Source of the DNA: CAZMNY01 sp964567745 | GTDB lineage: Bacteria > Planctomycetota > Planctomycetia > Pirellulales > Pirellulaceae | Length of the DNA: 64,000 bases | Direction: 5' to 3' | Assembly (NCBI GenBank): GCA_964567745.1 | Contig: CAZMNY010000028.1 | Coordinates: forward strand, 48,752-112,751 | In this document: positions 36,851-46,135 of the stretch, piece after piece | Position numbering within the stretch: the first letter of the stretch is position 1 | Layout: each line of letters starts with the position of its first letter | The notes under the pieces: model-generated | Database searches by the model: none | The model's input: only the letters and a program-made list of their open reading frames with translations | What the model was told of the DNA's origin: nothing | Translations under genes and position numbers: made by a program

Positions 36851-38359
36851 ATGACACGACTTTCGAGTTGCTTGGTTGGTCCGGCTCGCGCGGCGCTTTT
36901 TACTCCGTTGGCTTTACGCGCCGGGCTGATGCTCGGCGTCGTGCTCTTTACCACAGCAATGTCACGAGCCGACGACGATTCGAATGCCGAGGCGACGCCC
37001 GCGCAGGCGACCGCAGCGCTTCGCAAGGCGGTCGGATTCTACCGCACGCAAGTTGGCTATCAGGGCGCTTATCTCTATAAGTACTCGGCTGACTTGAGCA
37101 AGCAAGAAGGCGAGCACGACGCCAACCGCACGACCGGCTGGACTCAGCCCCCAGGCACTCCATCGGTCGGTGCAGCCTACCTCGATGCGTATCTGCAGGT
37201 TGGAGACGACTACTTGTTGGCCGCCGCGCGCGAGGCGGGCGAGGCTTTGCTTCGAGGCCAACTAGATTCGGGCGGTTGGAGCTACAAGTTTGAATTGGGC
37301 GAACGCGATCGGCTCCAACACGCCTACCGACTGAAGCCGAACAATGCGAAAGGGCGAAACTACACAACGCTCGACGATAACAAGTCGCAATCGGCGCTAA
37401 TGTTTCTCATGCACTTGGACGAAGTGCTTCAATTCAAGGACCAACGAATTCACGAAGCCGTCGAGTACGCTCTGAACAAGTTCGTCAAAGCGCAATTCCC
37501 CAACGGTGCCTGGCCGCAACAGTTTTCGGGTCCGCCCGATCCTTCAAAACACCCGGTTCTCAAAGCCAGCCTGCCAACGGAGTGGTCGCGCGAATACCGA
37601 AAGGCCGACTATCGCCAGCACTACACGTTCAACGACAACGCGATGTCGGACATGATCGACGTCATGCTCGAAGCTCATCGAATTTATGGTGTCGACGCAT
37701 ATCGTCGCGCCGCCGAAAAGACCGGCGACTTCATGCTGCTGGCTCAATTGCCGGACCCGCAACCCGGTTGGGCTCAACAGTACAACTCCGAAATGCATCC
37801 GTCGTGGGCCAGGAAGTTTGAACCGCCGGCCATTACCGGCGGCGAGTCGCAAGGCGTCATGCGTTCACTGCTAACTCTGTTTCGTCACACGGGCAAACCG
37901 CGATTCCTGGCGCCGATTCCGCGGGCGTTGGCTTACTATCGCAAGTCGCTGCTGCCAGACGGCCGCTTGGCGCGGTTCTACGAAATGCGTTCCAACAAGC
38001 CGCTCTACTTCACCAAGAAGTACGAGCTGACCTATAGCGATGCCGATATGCCAACCCATTATGGTTTCCAAGTCGGCTCGCGACTCGACTCGATCAAGCG
38101 CGACTACGATCAGTTGAAGGCGGATGGCGAGCGAAAAAGTAAACGCACTTGGCGGCCAGCTGCGTCGAGCAATAATTCGCGTTTGCGCCGCGAAGCCGCC
38201 CAAGTCATCGCCGCGATGGACGACCGTGGCGCTTGGCTCGAGTCAGGTCGACTGCGAACGTATGGCGACGGTGACGACGTGACAAAGGTCATCACGATGA
38301 AGACTTTCCTCAGTCGTCTGCGAACGCTTAGTCGTCTCGCAGGTGCCAACGATAGGTAA
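36851..38359 (+). CDS. Secreted pectate lyase, PL10-like
   Basis: A 502-residue protein with a signal peptide (LALRAGLMLGVVLFTTAMSRA). The rest fits the pectic acid lyase fold (PL10; alpha/alpha toroid): an early WTQPPGTPSVG segment, GGWSYKFEL, TTLDDNKSQSALMFLM, and FPNGAWPQQFSG, which corresponds to the conserved GGWPQ motif. The family cleaves polygalacturonate by beta-elimination with calcium. It is followed on the opposite strand by a transporter gene and is not in a polysaccharide locus. Catalytic Arg and Asp candidates cannot be fixed without an alignment. Confidence 0.85.
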   Translation: MTRLSSCLVGPARAALFTPLALRAGLMLGVVLFTTAMSRADDDSNAEATPAQATAALRKAVGFYRTQVGYQGAYLYKYSADLSKQEGEHDANRTTGWTQPPGTPSVGAAYLDAYLQVGDDYLLAAAREAGEALLRGQLDSGGWSYKFELGERDRLQHAYRLKPNNAKGRNYTTLDDNKSQSALMFLMHLDEVLQFKDQRIHEAVEYALNKFVKAQFPNGAWPQQFSGPPDPSKHPVLKASLPTEWSREYRKADYRQHYTFNDNAMSDMIDVMLEAHRIYGVDAYRRAAEKTGDFMLLAQLPDPQPGWAQQYNSEMHPSWARKFEPPAITGGESQGVMRSLLTLFRHTGKPRFLAPIPRALAYYRKSLLPDGRLARFYEMRSNKPLYFTKKYELTYSDADMPTHYGFQVGSRLDSIKRDYDQLKADGERKSKRTWRPAASSNNSRLRREAAQVIAAMDDRGAWLESGRLRTYGDGDDVTKVITMKTFLSRLRTLSRLAGANDR

Positions 38360-38428
38360 CGAAGTTGCCCTCGGCCGTTCTCGAGACTAGGCGGCATTCA
38401 GGCTTCGCCGGAATTTAGGCGAAGCCGG

Positions 38429-40762
38429 CTACGAGCTTGTGATGCCAAAGTTGCCTCGGACGTGAAGCACGCGCAGCAAAAGAGGAAGCGCTGTGAGGTT
38501 GCCTATGAGACCGCCGACCATCGCCACGCTCACGAGGAGACCGAAGTGAATGGTGGGGATAAATGCCGAAAGGGTTAGCGTCGAGAAGCCGGCGATCAGG
38601 GTGATATTGGACAGCACCATGGCCATTCCGACGCTCTGGTGCGCCCGCCGCAAGGCTTCGCCAAACGGTAACCCGCCGAGCAACTCTTGTCGAAATCGGA
38701 ATAGATAGTGAATGCTGAAGTCGGCCGACAACCCCATCGATACGCTGGCAAGCATCGCTGTTGCGACGTTGATCTTGAGCCCCAGCCAGCCCATCGAGCC
38801 GACCACGATGATAATAGGCGCGGCGTTGGGCAGCAGCGCGATCAGCGCCAGTCGCCAGTCCCTCAAGGCAATTGTGAGTGAAACAAGAATCGCCGCGACC
38901 GCTAAGCAGAACGACAACCACTGATCAGCCAGAAGACTCTTCACGAGATAGATCAATAATACGGAAATGCCAGACGCGCGAGCATTGGGAAACTTCTCTC
39001 GGCCGAGGCGTTCAATCGTCTCGACCAGTTCGACCTTGGCTCGCGTCCCGCGAACGTCGCCGACCTGTAGCATCAGTCGCATCACGCCGCGATCTTCATT
39101 CCAAAACCCTTTGACGACGTTCGGTTGAATCAAACGTAACGCAGTCAGCCGCTGGCGTTCTGACATGGTTCGAAACGACAAGGTCGCCACTCGGCTCGCC
39201 ACATCGGTCTTATGCTCACTATCCTCCGTCATGAAGTCCAAGACATCGACGATACTCATCGCTCTCACGACACCTTGCTGTTCGGCAAGCTCGCGTCGCA
39301 ACTCGCGCACGCGCCGCAAAAACGGCCCTGTCTCGGCGCGAGTCATCTTGGGCGCGTCGATCAACAAGTCGATTGTTTTCGTCGTCTTCATTCGCTCAGC
39401 GATGAATCGAAACGACTTGACCACAGGACTCGAATCGCGAAAGTTTTCGTCGAATTCGGTCGCGACTTCTAGTCGAGACATTCCCACGACGGCAAACCCC
39501 ATTAGAAGCATGACGAAGACGGTTAAATGCCAGGGGCGATGTTCGACGGCGGACACGACTTGATCGAGTACCCGCGCCATCCAACTTTCCCCGGGCGCCA
39601 TCGCCGGATCGGTCAAGTATCGTCCCAGCAGCACGCCGCCGGGAATGACGCCCAAGGTGGCGGCGAAAACAAACATCGCGCCGGTCGCCATCATGCCGCC
39701 AAAACTGCCGACCGGCACAACTTGGCTGACAAGCAACGATGAAAATCCGAAAGCCGTCGTGACGCATGTCCAAAAGATCGCCGGCCCAATGTGCTGCAGC
39801 GTCCGCCGAAGCGCTTCGATCGGAACATGTGATCCTCGCTCCTCACGAAAGCGAATCGCGACATGGACGACAGTCGCCGTACCGATAACGGTGACCAAAG
39901 CGACAAGCGGTGAACTCACCATACTCAGCTGAACGTCGCTCACAACAAGGACAGCTTTGGTCCAGAGCAGGGACAACTGAACGACACACAGAGGCAAGAG
40001 GACCCAGCGCAGATTGCGAAACAAAATTCCCATTACGATCGCCAGCACGAGGCATGAGGCAACGCCGAGCGTGCGCCCGTCGCGCTGCATGTGCTCGTAG
40101 ATTCCGTTGACCATGATCGGGCCGCCGGAGACAACCGCCGTAGGTTGATGCGAGTCGCACAACGCCTCAATTTGTCGAATCGTCTCATCTCGAGGCACCT
40201 CGCTTGCTCCGACCGGCGCCAAAGTTGCAAGCAAGACAGTTGTTTGGCCATCCGGCGATAGAAGTCGGCCTCGGTAGAGTTCGCAATTCGCCAACTCGAC
40301 TCGCAACTGCTCCGCCGTCAACGTGTCGGCGGCGACGTGTTCGCGCAATGATCGAGTGCTCGCCAACGCACCAGGTCGCTTGGCTTGAGCCAGACTGAGG
40401 ACGCGGATGACGCCTGGCAGTTCGGCAATTTGAGCTTCCAGCTTCTCGAGCCGCTCAAGTCCTTGGGCCGTTGTCAGCTCGGGATCCGAATAACCGACGA
40501 TCGCTGTTTCGGAGCCTCCAAACGCATCCTCGCCGTCGCGATAGCAAATCAAACGTACGTCGCCCGGCTTGAATAGTCCCTCGATGCTTCGGTCGAGTGA
40601 CAACCGGCTGGCGGGACCGATTGCAGCTGCGCCTAACGCCAGGCAAACGATCAAAAGCGGGAGCCGATAGCGAATGAGTCGATCGACACTGCTTTCGAGC
40701 AAGCCGCTGGGGCCGCTAACGTTCGATCCACTTGGCGGCCGATCTGCTTCAATTGGCGTCAT
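38429..40762 (-). CDS. MMPL/RND-superfamily membrane transporter
   Basis: A 777-residue protein with the 2 x (1+5) RND layout: TM1 near residues 30-55, a periplasmic loop (about 60-225), a bundle of five helices, a second lone helix (about 405-425), a second loop and five more helices ending before the C-terminus. The bundles carry sterol-sensing-like stretches (VALVTVIGTATVVHVAIRF, SVSMGLSADFSIHYLFRF) as in MMPL and hopanoid-exporter-type proteins. The second bundle has an Asp (ADFSIHY) where RND pumps have proton-relay residues. The substrate is probably a lipid, but this is not shown. No adaptor or outer-membrane partner gene is adjacent. Confidence 0.88.
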   Translation of the reverse strand: MTPIEADRPPSGSNVSGPSGLLESSVDRLIRYRLPLLIVCLALGAAAIGPASRLSLDRSIEGLFKPGDVRLICYRDGEDAFGGSETAIVGYSDPELTTAQGLERLEKLEAQIAELPGVIRVLSLAQAKRPGALASTRSLREHVAADTLTAEQLRVELANCELYRGRLLSPDGQTTVLLATLAPVGASEVPRDETIRQIEALCDSHQPTAVVSGGPIMVNGIYEHMQRDGRTLGVASCLVLAIVMGILFRNLRWVLLPLCVVQLSLLWTKAVLVVSDVQLSMVSSPLVALVTVIGTATVVHVAIRFREERGSHVPIEALRRTLQHIGPAIFWTCVTTAFGFSSLLVSQVVPVGSFGGMMATGAMFVFAATLGVIPGGVLLGRYLTDPAMAPGESWMARVLDQVVSAVEHRPWHLTVFVMLLMGFAVVGMSRLEVATEFDENFRDSSPVVKSFRFIAERMKTTKTIDLLIDAPKMTRAETGPFLRRVRELRRELAEQQGVVRAMSIVDVLDFMTEDSEHKTDVASRVATLSFRTMSERQRLTALRLIQPNVVKGFWNEDRGVMRLMLQVGDVRGTRAKVELVETIERLGREKFPNARASGISVLLIYLVKSLLADQWLSFCLAVAAILVSLTIALRDWRLALIALLPNAAPIIIVVGSMGWLGLKINVATAMLASVSMGLSADFSIHYLFRFRQELLGGLPFGEALRRAHQSVGMAMVLSNITLIAGFSTLTLSAFIPTIHFGLLVSVAMVGGLIGNLTALPLLLRVLHVRGNFGITSS

Positions 40763-40999
40763 GCGTTCGGCGTCGTTCGATGGGCTTCATTCGATAGTCT
40801 TCATGAAGTGGAGGCAACGCTTGCCCGCCTTTCCTACATTCCGTGAATTGAGACTTTAGCAGAATAGCGGCGTGAACATGTAAGTCGAGTCCAGAAACGT
40901 CGTTTGCTTTGACGCCAAAACGAGCCTGCGCCTATACTGAGTTCTGGCATCCAACAAGGATTAGCGCCGACCCGCTAACTGATCAAGAGGAATACCTAC

Positions 41000-42196
41000 A
41001 TGCGACGAACGATTTCAACAGTGGCAATTGCGATTGCCCTTTCGGCGGGATTTCTGCCGATTGCGACAGCGGAGGAGTTCGAGGCACCAGTCCGCTTAAC
41101 GGGCGGCGGTGAGAGCGTCAAAGTGGAGAGCCCGGGTTATGCCGCGCCCTGTTGGGCCGACATTGATGGTGACGGTAAGAAGGACTTGCTAGTCGGCCAA
41201 TTCCGCGGCGGAAAAATTAAGGTCTTCAAGAACTTGGGCGACCGCAAGCTTGCGGCCGGCGAATGGCTCAAAGTAAACGGAAAAGCCGTCGAAGTTCCCG
41301 GCGTCTGGTGATGCACCAGCTCGACTCCACAGGTTGTGGATCTCAACGGCGACGGACACAAAGACATTCTTTCGGGCTCCTACTCGCGGATGGAACGCGA
41401 AATGGCCGGTCTGTTTCAAGTGCTTTGGGGCAAGGCGGACGGCGGCTTCAAGAAAGCCGAAGTGCTCAAGGGCCTCGATGACGAACCGCTGATCATTCCG
41501 ATCGCCAGTCGCGCTCAGCAGACCGAGAACATTTGCACTCGACCAACCGCGATCGATTGGGACGCCGACGGCGACCTGGATCTCATCGTGGGCAACTTCG
41601 CCGGAACCTTCTATGTTTTCGAAGGCAAAGGAAAAGGAACTTTCTTCGCCAAGCCGAAACAGCTGAAGGCGGGCGGCGCCAACTTGCGAATTCACGGCGC
41701 CCATAGCGATCCGTTCGTGATCGACTGGGACAAAGACGGCGACCTCGACATCGTCAGCGGTTCGAGCAACGGCGGCGTGCAATGGTCGGAGAACACGGCT
41801 GGCGCAGGCAAGCCGGTTGCCCTAAGCAAGTTCAAAACGCTAATCGCGGCCAAAGGCGCCTCGGCTGGCAAGATGGTTCAAGAGAAGCAGTTGAGCGGCC
41901 CAGCCGGTTCAACTCGAATTTGGATCGATGATGTCAACGGCGACGGTCGCTGGGATGTGTTTGTCGGCGATTCGTTGACGCTGACTTCACCAGCCAAGGG
42001 CCTGACCGCGAAAGACGTCAAGAAGAAGCAAGCCGAATGGCAGGCGGAATACCAGGCGGCCCTCAAGGCGTACAGTACGGCAAAGCCTGAAGACCGCCAG
42101 GCAGCCAGCAAGAAATTCCAAAAGGTCTACGCGAAAAAGTCCCAGTTCATTACCAAAGAGCGAACAGGCTTTGTTTGGCTCTACGTGCAGAAATGA
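41000..42196 (+). CDS. FG-GAP/VCBS propeller protein with in-frame UGA (candidate selenoprotein)
   Basis: From the ATG at 41000 (AAGAGG ribosome binding site 9 nt upstream) to the stop at 42196 there are 398 codons, with one in-frame UGA at codon 104 (41309-41311). The first part has a signal peptide (STVAIAIALSAGFLP) and an FG-GAP blade (CWADIDGDGKKDLLVG). The part after the UGA continues without damage: CTSSTPQVVDLNGDGHKDIL, then AIDWDADGDLDLIVG, VIDWDKDGDLDIVSG and DDVNGDGRWDVFVG. Each blade has the calcium-binding DxDxDG pattern. The local context is PGVW-UGA-C, so a Sec-Cys pair would result if the codon is read through. A SECIS-like hairpin follows at the right distance. The alternative is a recent nonsense mutation (TGC or TGG to TGA). 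If UGA terminates, only 103 residues with one blade are made. Confidence 0.82.
41309..41342 (+). promoter_or_regulatory. SECIS-like element at the in-frame UGA
   Basis: The UGA (41309-41311) is followed 19 nt later by the loop of a hairpin at 41323-41342. It has GA pairing with UC, a single bulged C, UCCAC pairing with GUGGA, and an AGGUU loop. The E. coli fdhF SECIS has the same plan: two pairs, one bulged base, an upper stem and a loop starting AGGU, about 17 nt after its UGA. The upper stem here is 5 bp rather than 3 and the bulge is C instead of U. SelB binding is inferred from this likeness and has not been shown. Confidence 0.55.
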
Positions 42197-42234
42197 CGAC
42201 GTAGCCTCTGGAATCTGCGAACATCAGCGCGATC

Positions 42235-42259
42235 AACGCGAAGCAATTTGCTTCGCGTT
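42235..42259 (+). terminator. Probable rho-independent terminator
   Basis: AACGCGAAGCA pairs with TGCTTCGCGTT around a short ATT loop and is followed by more T residues on the plus strand. It lies about 40 bp after the FG-GAP stop and just before the 3' end of the converging Na/Pi transporter gene, so it may serve both directions. Confidence 0.82.
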
Positions 42260-42294
42260 TTTCGTGCGCTGAGTGCGGCTTCAATCGACTGTGG

Positions 42295-43953
42295 CTATTT
42301 CTCACCGGAGACAGCTTCGGCGATATTGTCGGTGTGGTCGCGGACTCGCGAATAGGCGTTGAGCGAGGCAAGGAAGGCGACGCTAACGAGCGGCGGGATT
42401 AGGCCGCCTGACAGATCGTCGAGGTGCTTTCGGCGAAGTTGCTTGACTTCATTTTTGATCCGCTTCGACGACGCCTCCGTCTTCACAAGCACGTTCCGAT
42501 TGCTCTTCGCGAGAGCCTCATTCACAGACGCCACATACTCAGCAACATGGTGATTCAGCTGGCTTAGATCGGCCCGCTGCTCTTCCGTGAATCGATGGCC
42601 ATCGCGACGGAGCTTGCGATCAAAGTTGTCGAGATTGGCAATGTAATCACTGACCGATTCGTACTCATCCGCCATGCGAATCTGCAAGCGTGCTTCGTCC
42701 GCAACGGAGTGGGGAACGTTGCCGGCCAAGAGATTTGTCACGTATTCGGAGATCTCATCCTGCATCAAGTCAAGCACGTGTTCGCGGTATTTGAGACGAT
42801 CGCCAAGCTGCTTGTCCGGCTCGTCCTGCTGAAGCAATTGGTCGAGCCAGCCGAGCATTTTCGTGCAGCCTTCGCCCATCTTCTGAATCTCTTTTTGCGA
42901 TTGCTCGATGGCCATCAGCGGCGTTTCGAGAATACGAATGTCAAGGTCGGTCAGACGCGGCTTCTCTTTGAATTCTTTCGACGGGATGAACCGGTTGAGC
43001 AGTCTGACGCACATGGGCATGAGCGGAATGAAGAAGATCGTATTGGCGACGTTGAAAATCGTATGAACTGCGGCAATGGCAGGCGTCGTATGCTCGGGCG
43101 CTACCCGTGTCAGTCCGCCAGCCGGCGCCTCGATGTCAATCAGCCAAGGAACGAAGTTGACATACCAACTGAAAATCGCCGTGATCCAAAGCACGCCAAG
43201 CAGATTAAAGACCGCGTGAAAATAGGCGGCTCTTTTGGCGACAGTCGTCGCCCCCAGAGACGCCAGAATTGCGGTCACCGTCGTGCCGATATTCTCGCCC
43301 AGCACGAGAGCTGCGGCCGTCTCGTAACTGATGATTCCTTGCGCTGCGAGCGAGATCGTGATCCCCAGGGTGGCTGACGAAGACTGCACGAGCATCGTGA
43401 GAACACAGCCGGCCAAGGCACACTGCAACACGCCGATATACGAGCCAGCGTTGAAACGGTGAAACCACGCTTCAAAATCTTCCAATTCCTTAATCGCGCC
43501 GCAGGCCTCTTTCATGAACGTCAAGCCGACGAAGACCATTCCGATCCCCATGAAGATCATGGCCCAGAATCGCACTCGATCCCCCTTGGAGAACAAGTAG
43601 GCAAAGGCGCCGGCGCCCATCAATGGCAATCCGTACTTGCCAATCTTGAGGGCCAAGAACCAGCCGGTAATCGTCGTTCCAATGTTGGCGCCCATAATGA
43701 CGCCAATTCCTTGTGCAAGCTCCATCAGTCCGCTGTTTACGAACCCGACAACCATGACTGTCGTGATCGAACTCGATTGAACCAGACCCGTTACGACCGT
43801 TCCGACGCCAATGGCCAGAAATCGATTGTCCGTCACGGCGCTGATCATTCGGCGCAGGCTGTTTCCCGCGATGGCTTGCATCCCCTCAGACATGTTCTTC
43901 ATGCCAAGCAGAAACAGGCCAAGCCCGCCGACAAGACCGAAAACCAACGTCAT
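42295..43953 (-). CDS. Na/Pi cotransporter family protein with PhoU-like tail
   Basis: A sodium-dependent phosphate transporter-like membrane protein of 552 residues from the ATG at 43953. It starts with VFGLVGGLGLFLLGMKNMSEGM and has the two inverted QSSS motifs (TGLVQSSSITT and MLVQSSSATLG) that line the transport path, in a hydrophobic N-terminal 320 residues. The C-terminal 200 residues are charged and helical and resemble a PhoU domain. In-frame TTG codons upstream (43971, 43986) are alternative starts, and GAGG near 43980 would fit the TTG at 43971. A Pho-box-like repeat lies upstream at 44063-44092. The gene is divergent from the heavy-metal efflux cluster. Confidence 0.92.
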   Translation of the reverse strand: MTLVFGLVGGLGLFLLGMKNMSEGMQAIAGNSLRRMISAVTDNRFLAIGVGTVVTGLVQSSSITTVMVVGFVNSGLMELAQGIGVIMGANIGTTITGWFLALKIGKYGLPLMGAGAFAYLFSKGDRVRFWAMIFMGIGMVFVGLTFMKEACGAIKELEDFEAWFHRFNAGSYIGVLQCALAGCVLTMLVQSSSATLGITISLAAQGIISYETAAALVLGENIGTTVTAILASLGATTVAKRAAYFHAVFNLLGVLWITAIFSWYVNFVPWLIDIEAPAGGLTRVAPEHTTPAIAAVHTIFNVANTIFFIPLMPMCVRLLNRFIPSKEFKEKPRLTDLDIRILETPLMAIEQSQKEIQKMGEGCTKMLGWLDQLLQQDEPDKQLGDRLKYREHVLDLMQDEISEYVTNLLAGNVPHSVADEARLQIRMADEYESVSDYIANLDNFDRKLRRDGHRFTEEQRADLSQLNHHVAEYVASVNEALAKSNRNVLVKTEASSKRIKNEVKQLRRKHLDDLSGGLIPPLVSVAFLASLNAYSRVRDHTDNIAEAVSGEK

Positions 43954-44273
43954 TAGTGCTTCAACGTCCAAAGAACACCGCCTCAAATTGCCAAAAGATC
44001 ACTGATTGCATGGTCAACATTGACGATTTTACCCGCGACCCAATTCCCAACAACCACAGCGACTTAACCTGTTAGTCACGAAGACTTAACGGTCATTTGG
44101 CGGGAAATCCACTAGGCCCCAAGTTATCGAAGAGTCGTGATTCTGATCCAAATGGCGGAGTAGGTTTGACCAGACGACATTAACAGCTCAAGCCTCAACT
44201 TCCGCACAACCGATACAAATTGACAACGGATGCTTCGCGGACACTGCATAGATCGAATCGGGTGAGTTTGGCT
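43954..44273. other. Divergent regulatory spacer
   Basis: About 320 nt between the Na/Pi transporter and the TolC-type gene, holding both promoters. The notable element is two CTTAAC-containing octamers 22 bp apart (44063-44092); nothing else was recognised. Confidence 0.6.
44063..44092 (+). promoter_or_regulatory. Pho-box-like direct repeat
   Basis: CTTAACCT at 44063-44070 and CTTAACGG at 44085-44092 are spaced exactly 22 bp apart, two helical turns, with a weaker unit between them on an 11-bp grid. Octamers like CTTAACCT with 3-nt spacers are the PHO-box form known from cyanobacteria. It sits about 110 bp upstream of the Na/Pi transporter, although the repeat orientation faces the other gene. 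Confidence 0.35.
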
Positions 44274-45773
44274 ATGAATCTGCGATACATCACCAAGCGA
44301 GAGGTCGCTCGTTCAATGGAGGCGGTGGGCGTTTTGTCGGTTCAATCTTTTGCGAATCGTTGCGCAATCGCGGCATTCACCTTGGCCCTTACGTCACTCG
44401 CGCTCCCAGGTTGCCGACTCGACCAGTCCAATCGCGACTTGGAGCCATGGCGCAGCGACAGCACGGCCAGCCCGCCAACCGCGCCGCAACCCGTCCTGAC
44501 TTCCGCGGCGAACCGGCCAGTTCAACTTGCCTCGTATCAAGACCTCGAGGCCGCTAATGAACCTGACCTCATTCGGCCCGTTGAAACGCCTGCGTCTCCG
44601 GTGCAGCCGTCGACGTTCGGGCTGCCCGACCTCGAAGGACTCGCACTCGAGAACAGCCCGATCCTGGCCGAAAAACTGGCACTCGTCGACGCCGCTGACG
44701 GGCAGTGGCTGCAAGCCGGCTTGCCTCCCAACCCGGTCATTGGTTACTCGGGGCAGCAACTGGGCAGTCGCGGGCAAGCCGAACAACAGGGCGTCTATCT
44801 CGGTCAGACGTTTATCCGCGGAGGCAAACTGCAACTCGGACGCGAGGTCGCTACCTGGGAAATTGAAGTCGCGCAACAAAGACTCCAAGCCGCTCGCTTG
44901 AAGCTCCTCACCGATGTGCGGATCGCCTACTATCGGCTGCTCGTCGCCCAACAGCGCGAGCAACTCGCGGGCGAGCTTGCGGCGCTGAGTGAGCGAGCCG
45001 AAGAGGCCGCGAACTCACTCTTCATCGGCGAAGAAGTGAGTGAAGCCGATCCGCTGAGAGCAAAGTTTGCAGCAGACACAGCGCGGCTCATCCAATACAA
45101 GGCGGCAAGCCAATCGGGCGAAGCGAAACGACGGCTCGCCGCTGTCATTGGAATGCCCGACCTCGTCATCGGTGGCGTGGACGGCGAACTCACCGTGGAA
45201 AGCGACCAATTCAAATGGGAACAAACTCTGCACCGAATACTCAGTGAGAGCCCGGAATTGGCGGTGGCGTCGGCTCAAGTCGAAGTTGCTGAATGGAATT
45301 CTGAAAAAGCTCACGCGGATGCGATTCCCGACATCGACGTGCAGGCCGTCTTTCAAGATGACCGAGGCACAGGGGGCACCAACGGAAACCTGCAGGTTAG
45401 TATGCCGATTCCGATCCGCAACCTAAACGAAGGCGCCATTCGGAAGGCTCACGCCGAAACGTCCGCCGCCCACATGGCCGTCGATCGCCTGCGGCTCGAA
45501 TTGCAATCGCGTCTGGCTAGCGTCTTCCAACGATACGACGCCGCTCGAAATCGCGTGCACCAATTCACTCGCAAAGACGGCATGATTGAGACGTCAACCA
45601 AGACCGTGGAGCTCATTCGAGCAGGTTATGAAATCGAAGAATTCAGCGTTCTCGATCTCCTCTCCGCCCAGCGCAATCTGTTCGAAACCAGACTCAACTA
45701 TCTCGACTCGCTCGGCGACCTTTGGGTTGCGCGGATGGAAATCGACGGCATGCTGCTTACGAGCAGCTACTAA
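44274..45773 (+). CDS. TolC/CzcC-family outer membrane efflux lipoprotein
   Basis: Outer-membrane channel of a heavy-metal RND system, 499 residues from the ATG at 44274 (44316 is an alternative). The signal peptide ends in a lipobox (LALPGC), so it is a lipoprotein, as usual for CzcC/CusC-type proteins. Two OEP repeats of long coiled-coil helices follow (about 175-290 and 330-490), with LLVAQQREQLAGELAALSERAEEAA in the first and the conserved GYEIEEFSVLDLLSAQRNL near the end. The matching adaptor and pump genes follow on the same strand after two spacers and a small Cys/His-rich gene. Confidence 0.9.
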   Translation: MNLRYITKREVARSMEAVGVLSVQSFANRCAIAAFTLALTSLALPGCRLDQSNRDLEPWRSDSTASPPTAPQPVLTSAANRPVQLASYQDLEAANEPDLIRPVETPASPVQPSTFGLPDLEGLALENSPILAEKLALVDAADGQWLQAGLPPNPVIGYSGQQLGSRGQAEQQGVYLGQTFIRGGKLQLGREVATWEIEVAQQRLQAARLKLLTDVRIAYYRLLVAQQREQLAGELAALSERAEEAANSLFIGEEVSEADPLRAKFAADTARLIQYKAASQSGEAKRRLAAVIGMPDLVIGGVDGELTVESDQFKWEQTLHRILSESPELAVASAQVEVAEWNSEKAHADAIPDIDVQAVFQDDRGTGGTNGNLQVSMPIPIRNLNEGAIRKAHAETSAAHMAVDRLRLELQSRLASVFQRYDAARNRVHQFTRKDGMIETSTKTVELIRAGYEIEEFSVLDLLSAQRNLFETRLNYLDSLGDLWVARMEIDGMLLTSSY

Positions 45774-46135
45774 CGATCTGCCGTCTCCAGAACGTAAACG
45801 CTCGGTTCTCGTCGCTGCCTTTGACCAGAATCGGGACGCCAAAAGCGTCTCACGCCGAGACGTTGAGAACGCGAAGCAAGAAAGACGGAAAACATCGATA
45901 CAAGCCGCGTTTACGAGCCCTTCGGCCGATACAACCGGAAAAATCTGCTTGCCCTTTTGGCGCTGGCTTCCAAAAATGCGTTTTGACGCGTAACAATAAA
46001 GACGGTTTGACGATTAAACGAGTAGGTGTAATCTAGGCACTGCGATTTTTTTGGTGCTGTAGTGCTACATTATCTATGCTGTGAATGCTGTCGGCCTCGG
46101 CGAGATCGAGGCAGCATGAACCGTTGGAAATTGCG
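45774..46135. other. Spacer with possible operator, no gene seen
   Basis: About 360 nt between the TolC-type gene and the small Cys/His-rich gene. No coding frame is supported. A 12-bp dyad (TGTAGTGCTACA at 46058-46069) lies 67 nt before the next start in an AT-rich stretch. Confidence 0.55.
46058..46069. promoter_or_regulatory. Dyad TGTAGTGCTACA, possible operator
   Basis: A short inverted repeat (TGTAG, TG spacer, CTACA) in an AT-rich, promoter-like region before the metal-efflux genes. It uses the same TGTA/TACA half-sites as CopY/BlaI-type operators but in the opposite order. No regulator gene is seen nearby, so the assignment is tentative. Confidence 0.3.
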
